Assembly: GCA_016841365.1 (NCBI GenBank)
Contig: JAENZI010000014.1
Span: forward strand, 1-64,000
From: Anaerolineaceae bacterium
GTDB lineage: Bacteria; Chloroflexota; Anaerolineae; Anaerolineales; Anaerolineaceae
Direction of reading: 5' to 3'
DNA: 64,000 bases
Below the pieces are notes generated by a model. The model was given only the letters and a program-made list of their open reading frames with translations, ran no database searches and was not told the origin of the DNA. Positions 1 through 7,680 of the stretch are shown in pieces (positions within the stretch are counted from its first letter, which is position 1; each line of letters begins with the position of its first letter). A program made the position numbers and the translations under genes.

Positions 1-1
1 G

Positions 2-74
2 TGGACCCAGAGAGATTCGAACTCTCGACCTTCTCAATGCCATTGAGACGCGCTCCCAACTGCGCTATGGGCCC
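2..74 (-). tRNA. tRNA-Ala (anticodon GGC)
   Basis: The reverse strand folds as a complete 73-nt cloverleaf: acceptor GGGCCCA/TGGGTCC, anticodon stem TCTCA/TGAGA with loop ATGGCAT, and T arm GAGAG-TTCGAAT-CTCTC. The anticodon GGC reads GCC. The acceptor has the G3-U70 wobble that is the identity element for alanyl-tRNA synthetase. A second tRNA-Ala lies 52 bp upstream in the same direction, so the two are probably cotranscribed. A C follows the discriminator base, but the window ends there, so an encoded CCA cannot be judged. Confidence 0.96.
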
Positions 75-126
75 ATAAAATTTTTTTGTACCCCGGAGCC
101 CTGCGTGCGACGGCGGGGCACCACAG

Positions 127-199
127 TGGACCTGGAGGGATTCGAACCCTCGACCTCCTCAGTGCGATTGAGGCGCGCTCCCAACTGCGCTACAGGCCC
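127..199 (-). tRNA. tRNA-Ala (anticodon CGC)
   Basis: The reverse strand gives a 73-nt tRNA with acceptor GGGCCTG/CAGGTCC, including the G3-U70 alanine identity pair, anticodon stem CCTCA/TGAGG, loop ATCGCAC (anticodon CGC, reads GCG) and T arm GAGGG-TTCGAAT-CCCTC. The D arm matches the neighbouring tRNA-Ala(GGC), so the two look like a duplicated, diverged pair. No CCA follows the discriminator base (the next bases are CTG), so the 3' end needs a CCA-adding enzyme. Confidence 0.96.
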
Positions 200-217
200 T
201 TTTTTCAGGGTGACAGG

Positions 218-247
218 ATTTTACCTTGCACACGGCGATTCTGTCAA
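218..247 (-). promoter_or_regulatory. Promoter of the tRNA-Ala pair
   Basis: On the minus strand TTGACA (242-247) and TAAAAT (218-223) are separated by 18 bp, which places transcription start about 12 nt before the first tRNA-Ala. The consensus -35 suits a strongly expressed stable RNA operon. Confidence 0.7.
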
Positions 248-261
248 TAGAGAATTCGTAA

Positions 262-1008
262 TTATGATGGCACCACACTCTTCTGCCATAAGCGACCGCC
301 GCTGCCTGCCAAATAATTGCGTAACGCCAGACGCGCTTCGGTTTCATCGCGCCAAAAGCCGCTGAGCTGCGAGGAATAGCACAGCACGGCGTCCTGCCAG
401 TGAATGAGCGCATCTTCATCAAGAGGGTGTGGGATTTTTGACCATCTATTCTCTTCTGCAGTAAGCCAGCTGAATGCTTTTAGAATGTAAGGGTAGTCGG
501 CGAAATAATAGTCAGCCCTCAGAAATTGCTTACCTGCCTCTACAACAACGCGGTGGTCAATATGGCTCCCTAACCCCATCGGCATGACCAGTTTCGAACT
601 TTCTGGGATCTGCGCCGCTAAGCGCTGACCGATGTCATTAACCAGCCATTCCTCCGGCGGCTTGCCAAACAGTTCATCGACATTGTTGACCAATGGTTCA
701 CCGGTTTCCCTGTCCACACGGTAGATCACATCTAACCAGTCGAAGTGATGTGCTTGTGCGCCCAATTTTTTGCAAGCCGCATGGTCTTCCTCTCGGCGCA
801 TGTTAATGGCGTCTTTACCGGTTTTGCCCCAAGCCCGGTGATTTTGTTGGGCAAAAGCGGAATATTCTTCATTCGTGGGATAACCTGCCATAATCGTCCA
901 GATTTCGACGAGCTGACCTGTCCGGGTTAGGTCCCATATCAGGCCACCGCAGGAAAGGACGACATCATCGAAGTGGGGGGAGATGAAGATCCAGTGTGAG
1001 TGCTCCAT
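262..1008 (-). CDS. PIG-L/LmbE family deacetylase
   Basis: This 248-aa protein belongs to the zinc-dependent PIG-L/LmbE family, which removes N-acetyl groups from N-acetylglucosaminyl lipids, pseudo-disaccharide thiols or similar amino sugars. The N-terminal SPHFDDVVLSCGG matches the PHxDD motif that supplies metal ligands and the catalytic Asp, and GLGSHIDHRVV supplies the later HxDH motif. The length is normal and there is no signal peptide, so it should be cytoplasmic. It stands alone between the tRNA-Ala genes and a repeat block, so the substrate cannot be named. The ATG lies 6 nt after an extended -10 box and has no Shine-Dalgarno, so the mRNA is probably leaderless. Confidence 0.88.
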   Translation of the reverse strand: MEHSHWIFISPHFDDVVLSCGGLIWDLTRTGQLVEIWTIMAGYPTNEEYSAFAQQNHRAWGKTGKDAINMRREEDHAACKKLGAQAHHFDWLDVIYRVDRETGEPLVNNVDELFGKPPEEWLVNDIGQRLAAQIPESSKLVMPMGLGSHIDHRVVVEAGKQFLRADYYFADYPYILKAFSWLTAEENRWSKIPHPLDEDALIHWQDAVLCYSSQLSGFWRDETEARLALRNYLAGSGGRLWQKSVVPS

Positions 1009-1014
1009 GGGGTA

Positions 1015-1023
1015 ATTGTATCA
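1015..1023 (-). promoter_or_regulatory. Extended -10 promoter of the PIG-L gene (leaderless mRNA)
   Basis: The minus strand reads TG-A-TACAAT, then 6 nt, then the ATG. Transcription would begin at or next to the start codon. Glutamate racemase and ABC-F have the same arrangement in this window. Confidence 0.6.
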
Positions 1024-1028
1024 TTTGT

Positions 1029-1091
1029 GAGTGGGGAGTAGTGAGTGGTGTGTGGGGAATGGGGAATGGAGAAATGGGAATTCGAGATTAG
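1029..1091 (+). repeat. G-rich degenerate heptad repeat (left arm)
   Basis: The strand reads as consecutive 7-mers: GAGTGGG, GAGTAGT, GAGTGGT, GTGTGGG, GAATGGG, GAATGGA, GAAATGG, then decays. The 7-nt period is exact over at least seven units. C-rich heptads of opposite polarity lie at 1552-1593, so this forms the left arm of a large imperfect inverted repeat. A second heptad element lies at 59165-59258. Confidence 0.75.
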
Positions 1092-1124
1092 GCGATGCGG
1101 TATTGGGAGGCTGGGTTGATGGGC

Positions 1125-1498
1125 GAGACTGCTGTGCTTCGCTCGCAATGGCAGGAGGTGAGGGTTTACGTTTGGCAAGCGGATCTTCAATGACCAGAAT
1201 CGAGACTGCTTCGCTTCGCTCGCAGTGACAGTTGGCGTGGGATAAATTGGATGAAAAGTGAGACTGTCGCGCTTCGCTTGAAGTGACAAGAGGTAGGGGT
1301 TTAAACCATGCAACGATTATGCAATGACCAGAATCTAGACTGCTTCGCTTCGCTTGCAGTGACAGTTGGCGTGGGATAAATCGGATGAAAAGTGAGACTG
1401 CTGCGCTTCGCTTGTATTGACAAGAGGTAGGGGTTTAAACCATGCAACGATTATGCCTTGACTGAAACCGAGACTGTTTCGCTCCGCTCGCAGTGACA
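1125..1498 (+). repeat. 134-bp tandem repeat carrying six 29-nt elements
   Basis: Six degenerate copies of a 29-nt element (core GACTGCTTCGCTTCGCTCGC, ending near GTGACA) start at 1125, 1202, 1260, 1336, 1394 and 1470. The gaps alternate between about 29 and 47 nt, and the gap sequences are themselves repeated (GTTGGCGTGGGATAAAT and AGGTAGGGGTTTAAACCATG). The true unit is therefore about 134 bp, present in about 2.75 copies. The element has an imperfect hairpin, ACTGC...GCAGT. Similar TTCGCT-rich REP-like intergenic repeats are common in bacterial genomes. No ORF is supported here. Confidence 0.85.
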
Positions 1499-1551
1499 GA
1501 TTTCTTTCACCTTTGAACTTCCAACTTTTTTCTTTCTATTATCATTTCCTT

Positions 1552-1593
1552 TCAGCTATTGGCTATCACCTATCAGCTATCGGCATTTCCCTT
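1552..1593 (+). repeat. C/T-rich degenerate heptad repeat (right arm)
   Basis: Consecutive 7-mers TCAGCTA, TTGGCTA, TCACCTA, TCAGCTA, TCGGCAT, TTCCCTT give an exact 7-nt period. Weaker heptads extend leftwards to about 1500. The polarity is opposite to the G-rich heptads at 1029-1091, closing an inverted structure around the 134-bp tandem repeat. Confidence 0.65.
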
Positions 1594-1605
1594 TCTTAAA
1601 TCAAA

Positions 1606-1636
1606 ACTGTCCCAAACCTCACTGGCTTGGGACAGT
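1606..1636 (-). terminator. Intrinsic terminator of the EF-G-like gene
   Basis: A 10-bp perfect stem ACTGTCCCAA/TTGGGACAGT with an 11-nt loop lies 25 bp after the stop codon. On the minus strand it is followed by TTTGATTT, a typical Rho-independent terminator. Confidence 0.85.
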
Positions 1637-1661
1637 CGTTTGTTCTCTTTAGAAAGAAGTT

Positions 1662-3734
1662 TTAGTCTTCTTTTTCCTCGTCTTCACGGCGTTTGGCTTC
1701 GATGATTTCCTGCGCCAGGTGTTGCGGAACCATTTCGTAGTGGCTGAATTCCATGGTGAAGTAGCCACGGCCACCGGTCATTGAACGCAAGATGGTGGTG
1801 TAGCGCAGCATTTCAGATAAGGGCACATTGGATTTGACAGTTGAACGTCCTTTGGCGGTATCCATACCCTGGACACGTGCCCGGCGGGAGTTCATGTCAC
1901 CAAGGACATCACCCATGTTTGATTCGGGGACGATGACTTCAACCTTCATGATCGGCTCATATAGCACTGGGCCGGCGCCTTTGAAGGCAAGCTTGAAAGC
2001 CTCGCGGCCTGCAATTTCAAACGCAATCGGTTTGGAGTCCACGGGATGTTCTTTTCCATCAAAGACGGAAACTTTGACGTTATGAACGGGGTAACCAGCC
2101 ACAACGCCGTCTTTCATCACGTTCTTGATGCCTTTTTCAATGGAGGCCATATAGTTGTTGGAAATGGAACCGCCGAAGACATCGTTGGCGAATTCGAAAT
2201 CTTCATCTGCCAGGGGCAAAACCCGCAGATGAACTTCACCAAACTGGCCAGCGCCGCCCGTCTGTTTCTTATGGCGGTACATGGCTGCGTTTTCACGCGT
2301 GATCCGTTCTTCATAGGGCACCTTGGGTTCCTGGATGTTCATCCCAAGCTGGAATTTCGATTCAGCCCGTCGGATTGCCACATCAATGTGTTGATCGCCC
2401 ATGCCTTTGAGGATGGTCTGCCGGGTGGCATGTTCGTTATGCCACGAGAGAGTCATATCTTCTTCACACAACCGGGTGAGGGTTGTGCTTAATTTGGCAG
2501 CATCAGATTGGGTTTTGGGGAAGATCGCGACCTGATAAAGCGCGTTCGGGTATTCCGCTTGAGGAAGGATGAGAGGATTGTCTTTGGTGCAAAGGGTATC
2601 GCCGGTCGAGGTGACGCTTAATTTTGCCACCAGGCCGATATCACCGCAGTGGATGACGCTGGCCGGGATGCCTTCTTTGCCATGCGGAACCTGCATGCCG
2701 GTCAGACGTTCTTCTTCTTCTTCGTTTGCATTCCAAATTCGCTCGTCGCCGACCATTTTTCCGGAATATACCCGGAAGAAGGTCTGCTTACCGACGAATG
2801 GGTCAGCTGTGGTCTTCCACACATATGCAGCCAGGGGTCCGTCTTCTTTGGGTTCGAGTGTGACCTCTTCACCTTTAGGCGTGGTGGCGACGACTGAGCC
2901 CACATCTGCCGGTGAGGGCATCAGGTTGACGAGAAGATTCAGCAGGGGCGCAATGCCAACTTTATGAGCACCTGCAGCAACCATCACAGGGATGAAGTTG
3001 CCTTGATGAATGGTGCTGCGCAGACCGCTGAGAATTTCTTTATCTGTAAGATCGCCATTCTCAAAATATTTTTCAAGCAGCTCATCTGAACCTTCTGCTG
3101 CGGCTTCAACCAGGGCAAGATGGCCCTCTTCTGCCTGCGCTTTAAATTCATCTGGAATGTCAACCCCGTCTTTGCCAGCGCCTTCATAGGCTTTCATTGA
3201 CAGCAAGTCGATCACACCTTTGAAGTCTGCCCGTTCACCCCATGGAATTTGGAGCGGCAGCAAGCGGGTTTCAAGGTGGGTTTGAACGGAATCAAGCGCT
3301 TTGTTGAAGTTAGCGTTCTCCCGTTCCATTTTATTGATCAGCAGCATTTTGGGGATTTTGAATTGTTCGCTGTATTGCAGTGCCATTTCAGTGCCGACCT
3401 CAAGCCCAGCGACGGAGTCCACAAGGATCAGGGCGCTGTCGGCGACGCGCATGGCTGAGATGACTTCGCCGATGAAGTCGGTGTACCCGGGGGTATCAAA
3501 AATGTTCAGTTTAGCGCCCATGTATTCAATCGGCACTACTGATGTTGAGAGTGAAATCCCACGACGAATTTCTTCCTCTTCGTAATCGGCAATGGTTGTG
3601 CCATCTTCGATCTGACCCATACGGGTGGTCTGCCCGGTGAAATTTGCCATGGCTTCCACCAGCATCGTTTTGCCAGCACCCCCGTGAGAAGCCAGGACAA
3701 TATTGCGAATTGATTCGGTTTTATATTCTTTCAT
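1662..3734 (-). CDS. Elongation factor G-like GTPase (EF-G2 type)
   Basis: This 690-aa translational GTPase has the full EF-G domain layout and length. The GTPase motifs deviate from canonical FusA: the P loop is SHGGAGKT instead of AHIDAGKT, G3 is DTPGYTDF with Tyr in place of the catalytic His, and G4 is NKME instead of NKMD. Switch I RRGISLSTS is close to normal. These are marks of the EF-G-like family often annotated EF-G2, so it is probably a paralogue and not the main translocase. It is monocistronic, with AAGGAAGG 8 nt before the ATG, a terminator after it, and a long leader with a terminator-like hairpin. Whether it acts in translocation, ribosome recycling or stress is not shown. Confidence 0.88.
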   Translation of the reverse strand: MKEYKTESIRNIVLASHGGAGKTMLVEAMANFTGQTTRMGQIEDGTTIADYEEEEIRRGISLSTSVVPIEYMGAKLNIFDTPGYTDFIGEVISAMRVADSALILVDSVAGLEVGTEMALQYSEQFKIPKMLLINKMERENANFNKALDSVQTHLETRLLPLQIPWGERADFKGVIDLLSMKAYEGAGKDGVDIPDEFKAQAEEGHLALVEAAAEGSDELLEKYFENGDLTDKEILSGLRSTIHQGNFIPVMVAAGAHKVGIAPLLNLLVNLMPSPADVGSVVATTPKGEEVTLEPKEDGPLAAYVWKTTADPFVGKQTFFRVYSGKMVGDERIWNANEEEEERLTGMQVPHGKEGIPASVIHCGDIGLVAKLSVTSTGDTLCTKDNPLILPQAEYPNALYQVAIFPKTQSDAAKLSTTLTRLCEEDMTLSWHNEHATRQTILKGMGDQHIDVAIRRAESKFQLGMNIQEPKVPYEERITRENAAMYRHKKQTGGAGQFGEVHLRVLPLADEDFEFANDVFGGSISNNYMASIEKGIKNVMKDGVVAGYPVHNVKVSVFDGKEHPVDSKPIAFEIAGREAFKLAFKGAGPVLYEPIMKVEVIVPESNMGDVLGDMNSRRARVQGMDTAKGRSTVKSNVPLSEMLRYTTILRSMTGGRGYFTMEFSHYEMVPQHLAQEIIEAKRREDEEKED

Positions 3735-3809
3735 GAAAGAGACCTTCCTTAAAAAATTATTCTTTTAATAATGGCATACAAAGCCCAATTTTAAGCCAAT
3801 CAACCATAA

Positions 3810-3836
3810 AAGTCAAAGCAGTGATGCTTCTGACTT
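3810..3836 (-). promoter_or_regulatory. Terminator-like hairpin in the EF-G-like leader
   Basis: On the minus strand AAGTCA-ga-AGCA-tcac-TGCT-t-TGACTT folds into a two-part stem with a TCAC loop and runs into TTTTAT. It lies between the likely transcription start near 3919 and the ATG at 3734, so it could act as an attenuator. The rest of the 3735-4053 gap shows no gene. Confidence 0.4.
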
Positions 3837-3906
3837 CATCTAATTAATCACTTGGGGGTAACAGATCAGAAAGTTTACGTCGATATTGATTGAGGGCGCA
3901 CTAAAA

Positions 3907-3931
3907 GACCGGTATACCAGTCATTATTATA
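3907..3931 (-). promoter_or_regulatory. -10 box with overlapping palindrome upstream of the EF-G-like gene
   Basis: TATAAT (3926-3931 on the minus strand) is followed 3 bp downstream by the near-perfect palindrome GACTGGTATACCGGTC (3907-3922), which would cover the transcription start and look like an operator. The -35 is poor. As RNA the palindrome forms a 6-bp hairpin followed by TTTT, so a weak terminator for the upstream radical SAM operon is the alternative. Confidence 0.4.
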
Positions 3932-4053
3932 ACAGGCTTGTCCAGCCCCTATAGCGACCTGCCGGGTTGATATGCAATCCAATTTAAATTTGTTTTTGAA
4001 CACCACTCGCATCCAAAGGAAGGAGCGTTTTTAATTGACTGAGCAATATCTAT

Positions 4054-5532
4054 TTATGCAACATGTAATTCGTTCACCTTGCGGAAGTGATAGCCATAGA
4101 TGGTGAAGGTGATCGCCAACGGGAATTTTTGAGGGTAGTGGAACAACGTCCAGAAGAATAGTTTCCAGTAGTGTTTGCGTTCTTTGCTTTTGATCCCAAT
4201 TTCAAAAATTGAGGAAAATAAGGCGGCAATTTCATGCCATGTTACATTGACGGCATGGCGCGCTGGATGATAATCTTTCAAAAAAGTCCTGACCCTTGCG
4301 TAGAATCCTTTAGCCGAATAAATCGAATCGAGGATAGAGCGGTAGCCCTTTTTCAGGAGCTGCAGATCCATCTTGGGGACGATGTTGGTCTCGCCATCTA
4401 CGTTGTCTCCCGAATAGGAGTTTTGAATTCTGCCTTCTCTAAGCATCCGTTGATAGAGCTGTGTGCCCAAAGGTGCCTGCAACAATCCGACCATGGCTGT
4501 CACAATGCCGCTTTCCTGGATGAACTGGATCATGCGCTCGAAGATCGTTTCGTCGTCGCTGTCAAACCCGACGATGAAGCCGCCCATTACCTGCAAGCCC
4601 ATTTTCTGCAGTTTCTTGACAGAGGATACCAGATCGCGGTTGCGGTTTTGGCTTTTGGAGCATTCCGCCAGCCCGGCGTCATCTGGTGTTTCAATGCCGA
4701 TAAACACCTGGGTAAACCCGGCCTGCACCATCATCTCGATCAGTTGATCATCATCCGAGAGGTTAACTGATGCCTCAGTCACGAATAAGCAGCCCTTTTT
4801 GCCTTTGCGCCATTCGATCATGGCGGGCAGAACCTCTTGTTTGAGAATGCGCTTGTTACCGATGAAGTTGTCATCAACGATAAAGATATTGCGCCGCCAG
4901 CCAAGGGCGTAAATCTTGTCGAGCTCGGCGATGAGCTGTTCGGTGGACTTGATCCGCATGCGGTGCCCCAGCAGGGCGGTCACATTGCAGAAATCACAGT
5001 TGAAGGGACAGCCGCGTGTAAATTGCAGGCTGAGAGAGTCGTAATGGCGTAAGTCAATCAACTCCCACTGGGGGATGGGTGTTTTCGTGATGTCGGCAAA
5101 CTCATCTGTTTGATAAATTCTTTGTGGTTTGCCGCGCCCGAGGTCAGACAGGAATAGGGGTAAGGTAATTTCTGCCTCATTCAAAACGAGATGATCCACC
5201 TGCGGGAAGGATTCTGGTTCAGCAGTGAACAGCGGGCCGCCGGCGACAATTGTTTTACCTGCGGCGCGGGCGCGTTTGATCAGGTCTTGCGCAGATTCGC
5301 GCTGAACGGTCATCGCGCTGATGAGGACCATGTCTGCCCATTCAAGGGTTTCTTGTTTGAGCACCTGCACATTCAGGTCAACCAGGCGTTTTTCCCATGT
5401 GGAAGGCAACATAGCTGCCACGGTCAGTAATCCTAATGGCGGCGAGGATGATTTTTTCTGGATGAACTTTAGTGCGTGTTTGAAACTCCAAAATGTATCT
5501 GGAAATTCGGGGTAAATCAGTAAAATATTCAT
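4054..5532 (-). CDS. B12-binding-domain radical SAM protein
   Basis: This 492-aa protein has an N-terminal cobalamin-binding-like Rossmann region (about residues 1-140, starting MNILLIYPEFPDTFW) and a radical SAM domain with the 4Fe-4S motif CPFNCDFC (CxxxCxxC) near residue 177. The C-terminal region resembles DUF4070, which is found in B12-type radical SAM enzymes including hopanoid methylases and related lipid-modifying enzymes. The substrate cannot be deduced. The start ATG overlaps the TetR stop (ATGA), so the two are translationally coupled, and the TetR protein probably controls this enzyme. Confidence 0.85.
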   Translation of the reverse strand: MNILLIYPEFPDTFWSFKHALKFIQKKSSSPPLGLLTVAAMLPSTWEKRLVDLNVQVLKQETLEWADMVLISAMTVQRESAQDLIKRARAAGKTIVAGGPLFTAEPESFPQVDHLVLNEAEITLPLFLSDLGRGKPQRIYQTDEFADITKTPIPQWELIDLRHYDSLSLQFTRGCPFNCDFCNVTALLGHRMRIKSTEQLIAELDKIYALGWRRNIFIVDDNFIGNKRILKQEVLPAMIEWRKGKKGCLFVTEASVNLSDDDQLIEMMVQAGFTQVFIGIETPDDAGLAECSKSQNRNRDLVSSVKKLQKMGLQVMGGFIVGFDSDDETIFERMIQFIQESGIVTAMVGLLQAPLGTQLYQRMLREGRIQNSYSGDNVDGETNIVPKMDLQLLKKGYRSILDSIYSAKGFYARVRTFLKDYHPARHAVNVTWHEIAALFSSIFEIGIKSKERKHYWKLFFWTLFHYPQKFPLAITFTIYGYHFRKVNELHVA

Positions 5533-6293
5533 TCCTGTACCTCTTGCTCCATCTCTTCTGAGACAGATTCTTCCGCTGTGTCAACTATGGATTCTTCTTC
5601 AACGGGCTTGGTCGTTTTTGGGTCTTTCTTGGGGCTGGACTTTTCTTTGGCGCGCTTTTTCCGCTTATCTTTTTCGCTATTAGTTTTTTGTTCGTCCATT
5701 AATTTATCCAATCCCATTAGTGCGTCCCGCTCAAGCCGGTTGATATTTTGGAAATTCACGGCCATCTCTTCTACCGAATAGGGAAGGTCGGCATCCAGCC
5801 ACCAGTAGATGGTTGCCAGGAGCGAGCCAGCAAAGTGATTGGCAATGAAATCGGGCGGAACGACTGGCTGAGCACCAGTTTCTGCCACCTCATTTTCAAT
5901 ACAAGTTTTGATTTTTTCTGAAATGATGTGATGCAATTGCCTTGAGGCCGTGATCCCGCCTGAGCCGATGATCAGTATGCGATAAAGGTCGTAATGATCG
6001 GCAGCAAAATCGAATAGTTTTTCGATCCCCTTGAGATCTTCCAGCCGCCATTGATCCTGTGAGAACTGCGGCACCTGGGAAAGGAATTCTCCCATGAGTT
6101 GATCGACAACATCCATTAGCAACTCATCTTTGTCCTTGAAGTGCAAATAGAACGTCGCACGTCCAAGGTTGGCTTTGTCGGTGATATCCTGAATGGAGAC
6201 GGCGTCGTACCCTTCTTCAAGGATAAGTGCCAATAAAGCGTCACGGAGAAGTTTTCGGGTGCGCTGCACACGGCGATCTAAGCGTCTGGCCAT
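5529..6293 (-). CDS. TetR family transcriptional regulator
   Basis: A TetR helix-turn-helix is clear near residues 14-60 (VSIQDITDKANLGRATFYLHFKDKDELL). At 254 aa it is longer than usual because of a charged, low-complexity C-terminal tail of about 55 residues (KRKKRAKEKSSPKK, then acidic). AGGAGG precedes the ATG. The promoter is nearly consensus and its -10 lies inside an inverted repeat, which points to autorepression. It is the first gene of an operon with the radical SAM enzyme. The ligand is unknown, but TetR repressors commonly sense small hydrophobic molecules. Confidence 0.9.
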   Translation of the reverse strand: MARRLDRRVQRTRKLLRDALLALILEEGYDAVSIQDITDKANLGRATFYLHFKDKDELLMDVVDQLMGEFLSQVPQFSQDQWRLEDLKGIEKLFDFAADHYDLYRILIIGSGGITASRQLHHIISEKIKTCIENEVAETGAQPVVPPDFIANHFAGSLLATIYWWLDADLPYSVEEMAVNFQNINRLERDALMGLDKLMDEQKTNSEKDKRKKRAKEKSSPKKDPKTTKPVEEESIVDTAEESVSEEMEQEVQE

Positions 6294-6312
6294 GAATGGA
6301 CCTCCTAAATAT

Positions 6313-6349
6313 TAGACAGTTTATGTTTTGTGTGTAAAATAATAGACAG
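6313..6349 (-). repeat. Direct repeat TAGACAG in the TetR leader
   Basis: TAGACAG occurs at 6313-6319 and 6343-6349, exactly 30 bp apart (about three helical turns), between the TetR transcription start and its ATG. It may be a second regulator site. Confidence 0.35.
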
Positions 6350-6363
6350 ATGTATATTATTTA

Positions 6364-6400
6364 CCTGACTTGATTATAGTCAGGTTTCTCAATTTGTCAA
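6364..6400 (-). promoter_or_regulatory. TetR promoter with operator over the -10
   Basis: On the minus strand TTGACA (6395-6400), 16 bp, TATAAT (6373-6378). The inverted repeat CCTGACT-n7-AGTCAGG (6364-6384) encloses the -10 hexamer. A bound dimer would occlude RNA polymerase, the classical layout of an autoregulated TetR gene. Confidence 0.7.
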
Positions 6401-6644
6401 TGGATTAATCAAAATAAAGGTTGAGGCTGGCTTGGAAAAATTGGTGTAAAAAATTTCAAATGCTTATTCGCTTTGGTTAACATAACACCATGTGCGCGTT
6501 TGGGTTATGAATTTCATTTATGGATCTGAATTCCGGGGTCCTGGTAGAATCCTGTTTTATTTTTTGTGGCGTGTTTTGTATATCAATGGTTTGGCTTATA
6601 ATTAACCTCATATTAAACACTTGTTGCAGAAAGGATCTCCGGCG

Positions 6645-7634
6645 ATGGCCACACGCTCCCAGGAAAGTGTCATTGAGGAACTTGACATCACCAGCAAAAT
6701 TCTGGGGATTAATATCAGCGGTGCAAAAACAGTGGCTGTTTATGGGGATATGAACGGCCTGGTGTATGAGCGGATGCAAATGGCGACGCCCTCAGAAACG
6801 TCCTTCTTGGAAAGTTTCGACACGATCTGCGACCAGGTTGATAAACTGCTTAAGTTGAGCCGAGCGCAGGGACTGAGTAGCCCAAAGGTGATCTCTGTGG
6901 CTGTCTCGGGTCCGGTGGATTTGGCTAAAGGCGTTGTCCAATCGCCCCCGGATTTACCTCAATGGGATGATGTGCAGCTCAAGGGGCGCCTTTCTGTGCG
7001 TTATAACCTGCCCGTGTTTATTGAGCACCGCAGCAGTGCCGCTGCGCTGGCGGAGTTTTATTTTGGCGCTGGCATCGGCGTGGATCATCTGCTCTTTTTG
7101 GATATGGAACCGGTGGTTTCTGCCGGGATGATCATCAATAAAGTTATTTACCACGGCGACAATGATGCGGCAGGTGATATCGGCCGGATGCGAATGACAA
7201 AGGGGGGACCAGCAGGCTTGGGCGAGGCCGGATCGCTGACCGGGTACGCCAGCGGGTTTGGTATGGCGCAATTAGCCAGTCTGCGTTTTCCTGACCGATG
7301 GCCTGCCGCGCCAGCGCCGTATGCACTCGTCCAGGCGGTTAACGCAGGTGACGTAGAAGCCCTGGCTGTTGTGGAAGAGGCAGCGGATCATTTGGGTAAA
7401 GCCTTGCTGTGGTTGATTTTCACGCTGGACCCGGAGATGGTGGTGTTTGGGCATCCGGGCGATGTCTTGAATGAAGCTTTACTGATGCCCTTGCGTGACG
7501 CTGTGCTGCGGCATGGCGGTGGGGAGGCTCGGCAACTACCGCTGCTGGCTGTTTCTAAATTGGGGGCAAAATTGGATGACACCGCTGCATTAATGGCCGT
7601 GATAGACCGTTTTAAACGGCGCAATGGTGCCTAA
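6645..7634 (+). CDS. ROK family protein with degenerate kinase motifs
   Basis: The sugar-kinase/HSP70-like fold of the ROK family is visible: phosphate-binding region GINISGAKT, GPVDLAKG and ALAEFYFGAG. Residues needed for sugar phosphorylation are changed. The usual NDxNxAALxE, which holds the catalytic Asp, reads EHRSSAAALAE. The zinc GH motif reads GDIGRM, and the CxCGxxGCxE cluster is absent. There is no N-terminal helix-turn-helix as in ROK repressors. I start at the ATG at 6645 (329 aa), not the TTG at 6621, because of AAGGATCT before it. It is divergent from TetR. It may be a sugar-binding or inactive paralogue. Confidence 0.75.
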   Translation: MATRSQESVIEELDITSKILGINISGAKTVAVYGDMNGLVYERMQMATPSETSFLESFDTICDQVDKLLKLSRAQGLSSPKVISVAVSGPVDLAKGVVQSPPDLPQWDDVQLKGRLSVRYNLPVFIEHRSSAAALAEFYFGAGIGVDHLLFLDMEPVVSAGMIINKVIYHGDNDAAGDIGRMRMTKGGPAGLGEAGSLTGYASGFGMAQLASLRFPDRWPAAPAPYALVQAVNAGDVEALAVVEEAADHLGKALLWLIFTLDPEMVVFGHPGDVLNEALLMPLRDAVLRHGGGEARQLPLLAVSKLGAKLDDTAALMAVIDRFKRRNGA

Positions 7635-7664
7635 ATTTTCGAGTTTTTGATTTGAATAACGGCG

Positions 7665-7673
7665 TGATACAAT
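7665..7673 (+). promoter_or_regulatory. Extended -10 promoter of murI (leaderless mRNA)
   Basis: TG-A-TACAAT ends 7 nt before the murI ATG at 7681, and no Shine-Dalgarno is present. Transcription should start at or one base before the ATG. Confidence 0.55.
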
Positions 7674-7680
7674 TTGAGAC

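Noticed and set aside
105-365. ORF of 86 aa over tRNA-Ala
   Set aside because: It covers the tRNA gene and the antisense of the PIG-L gene; MRRRGTTVDLEGFEPSTSSVR is the well-known false peptide from tRNA sequence.
1031-1313. ORFs inside the repeat block
   Set aside because: Both translate heptads and the 29-nt repeat; the composition is repetitive and no ribosome-binding site is present.
1125-1498. CRISPR array
   Set aside because: Repeats are 29 nt and regularly spaced, but the spacers are repeated as well and the real period is 134 bp. No cas genes are nearby.
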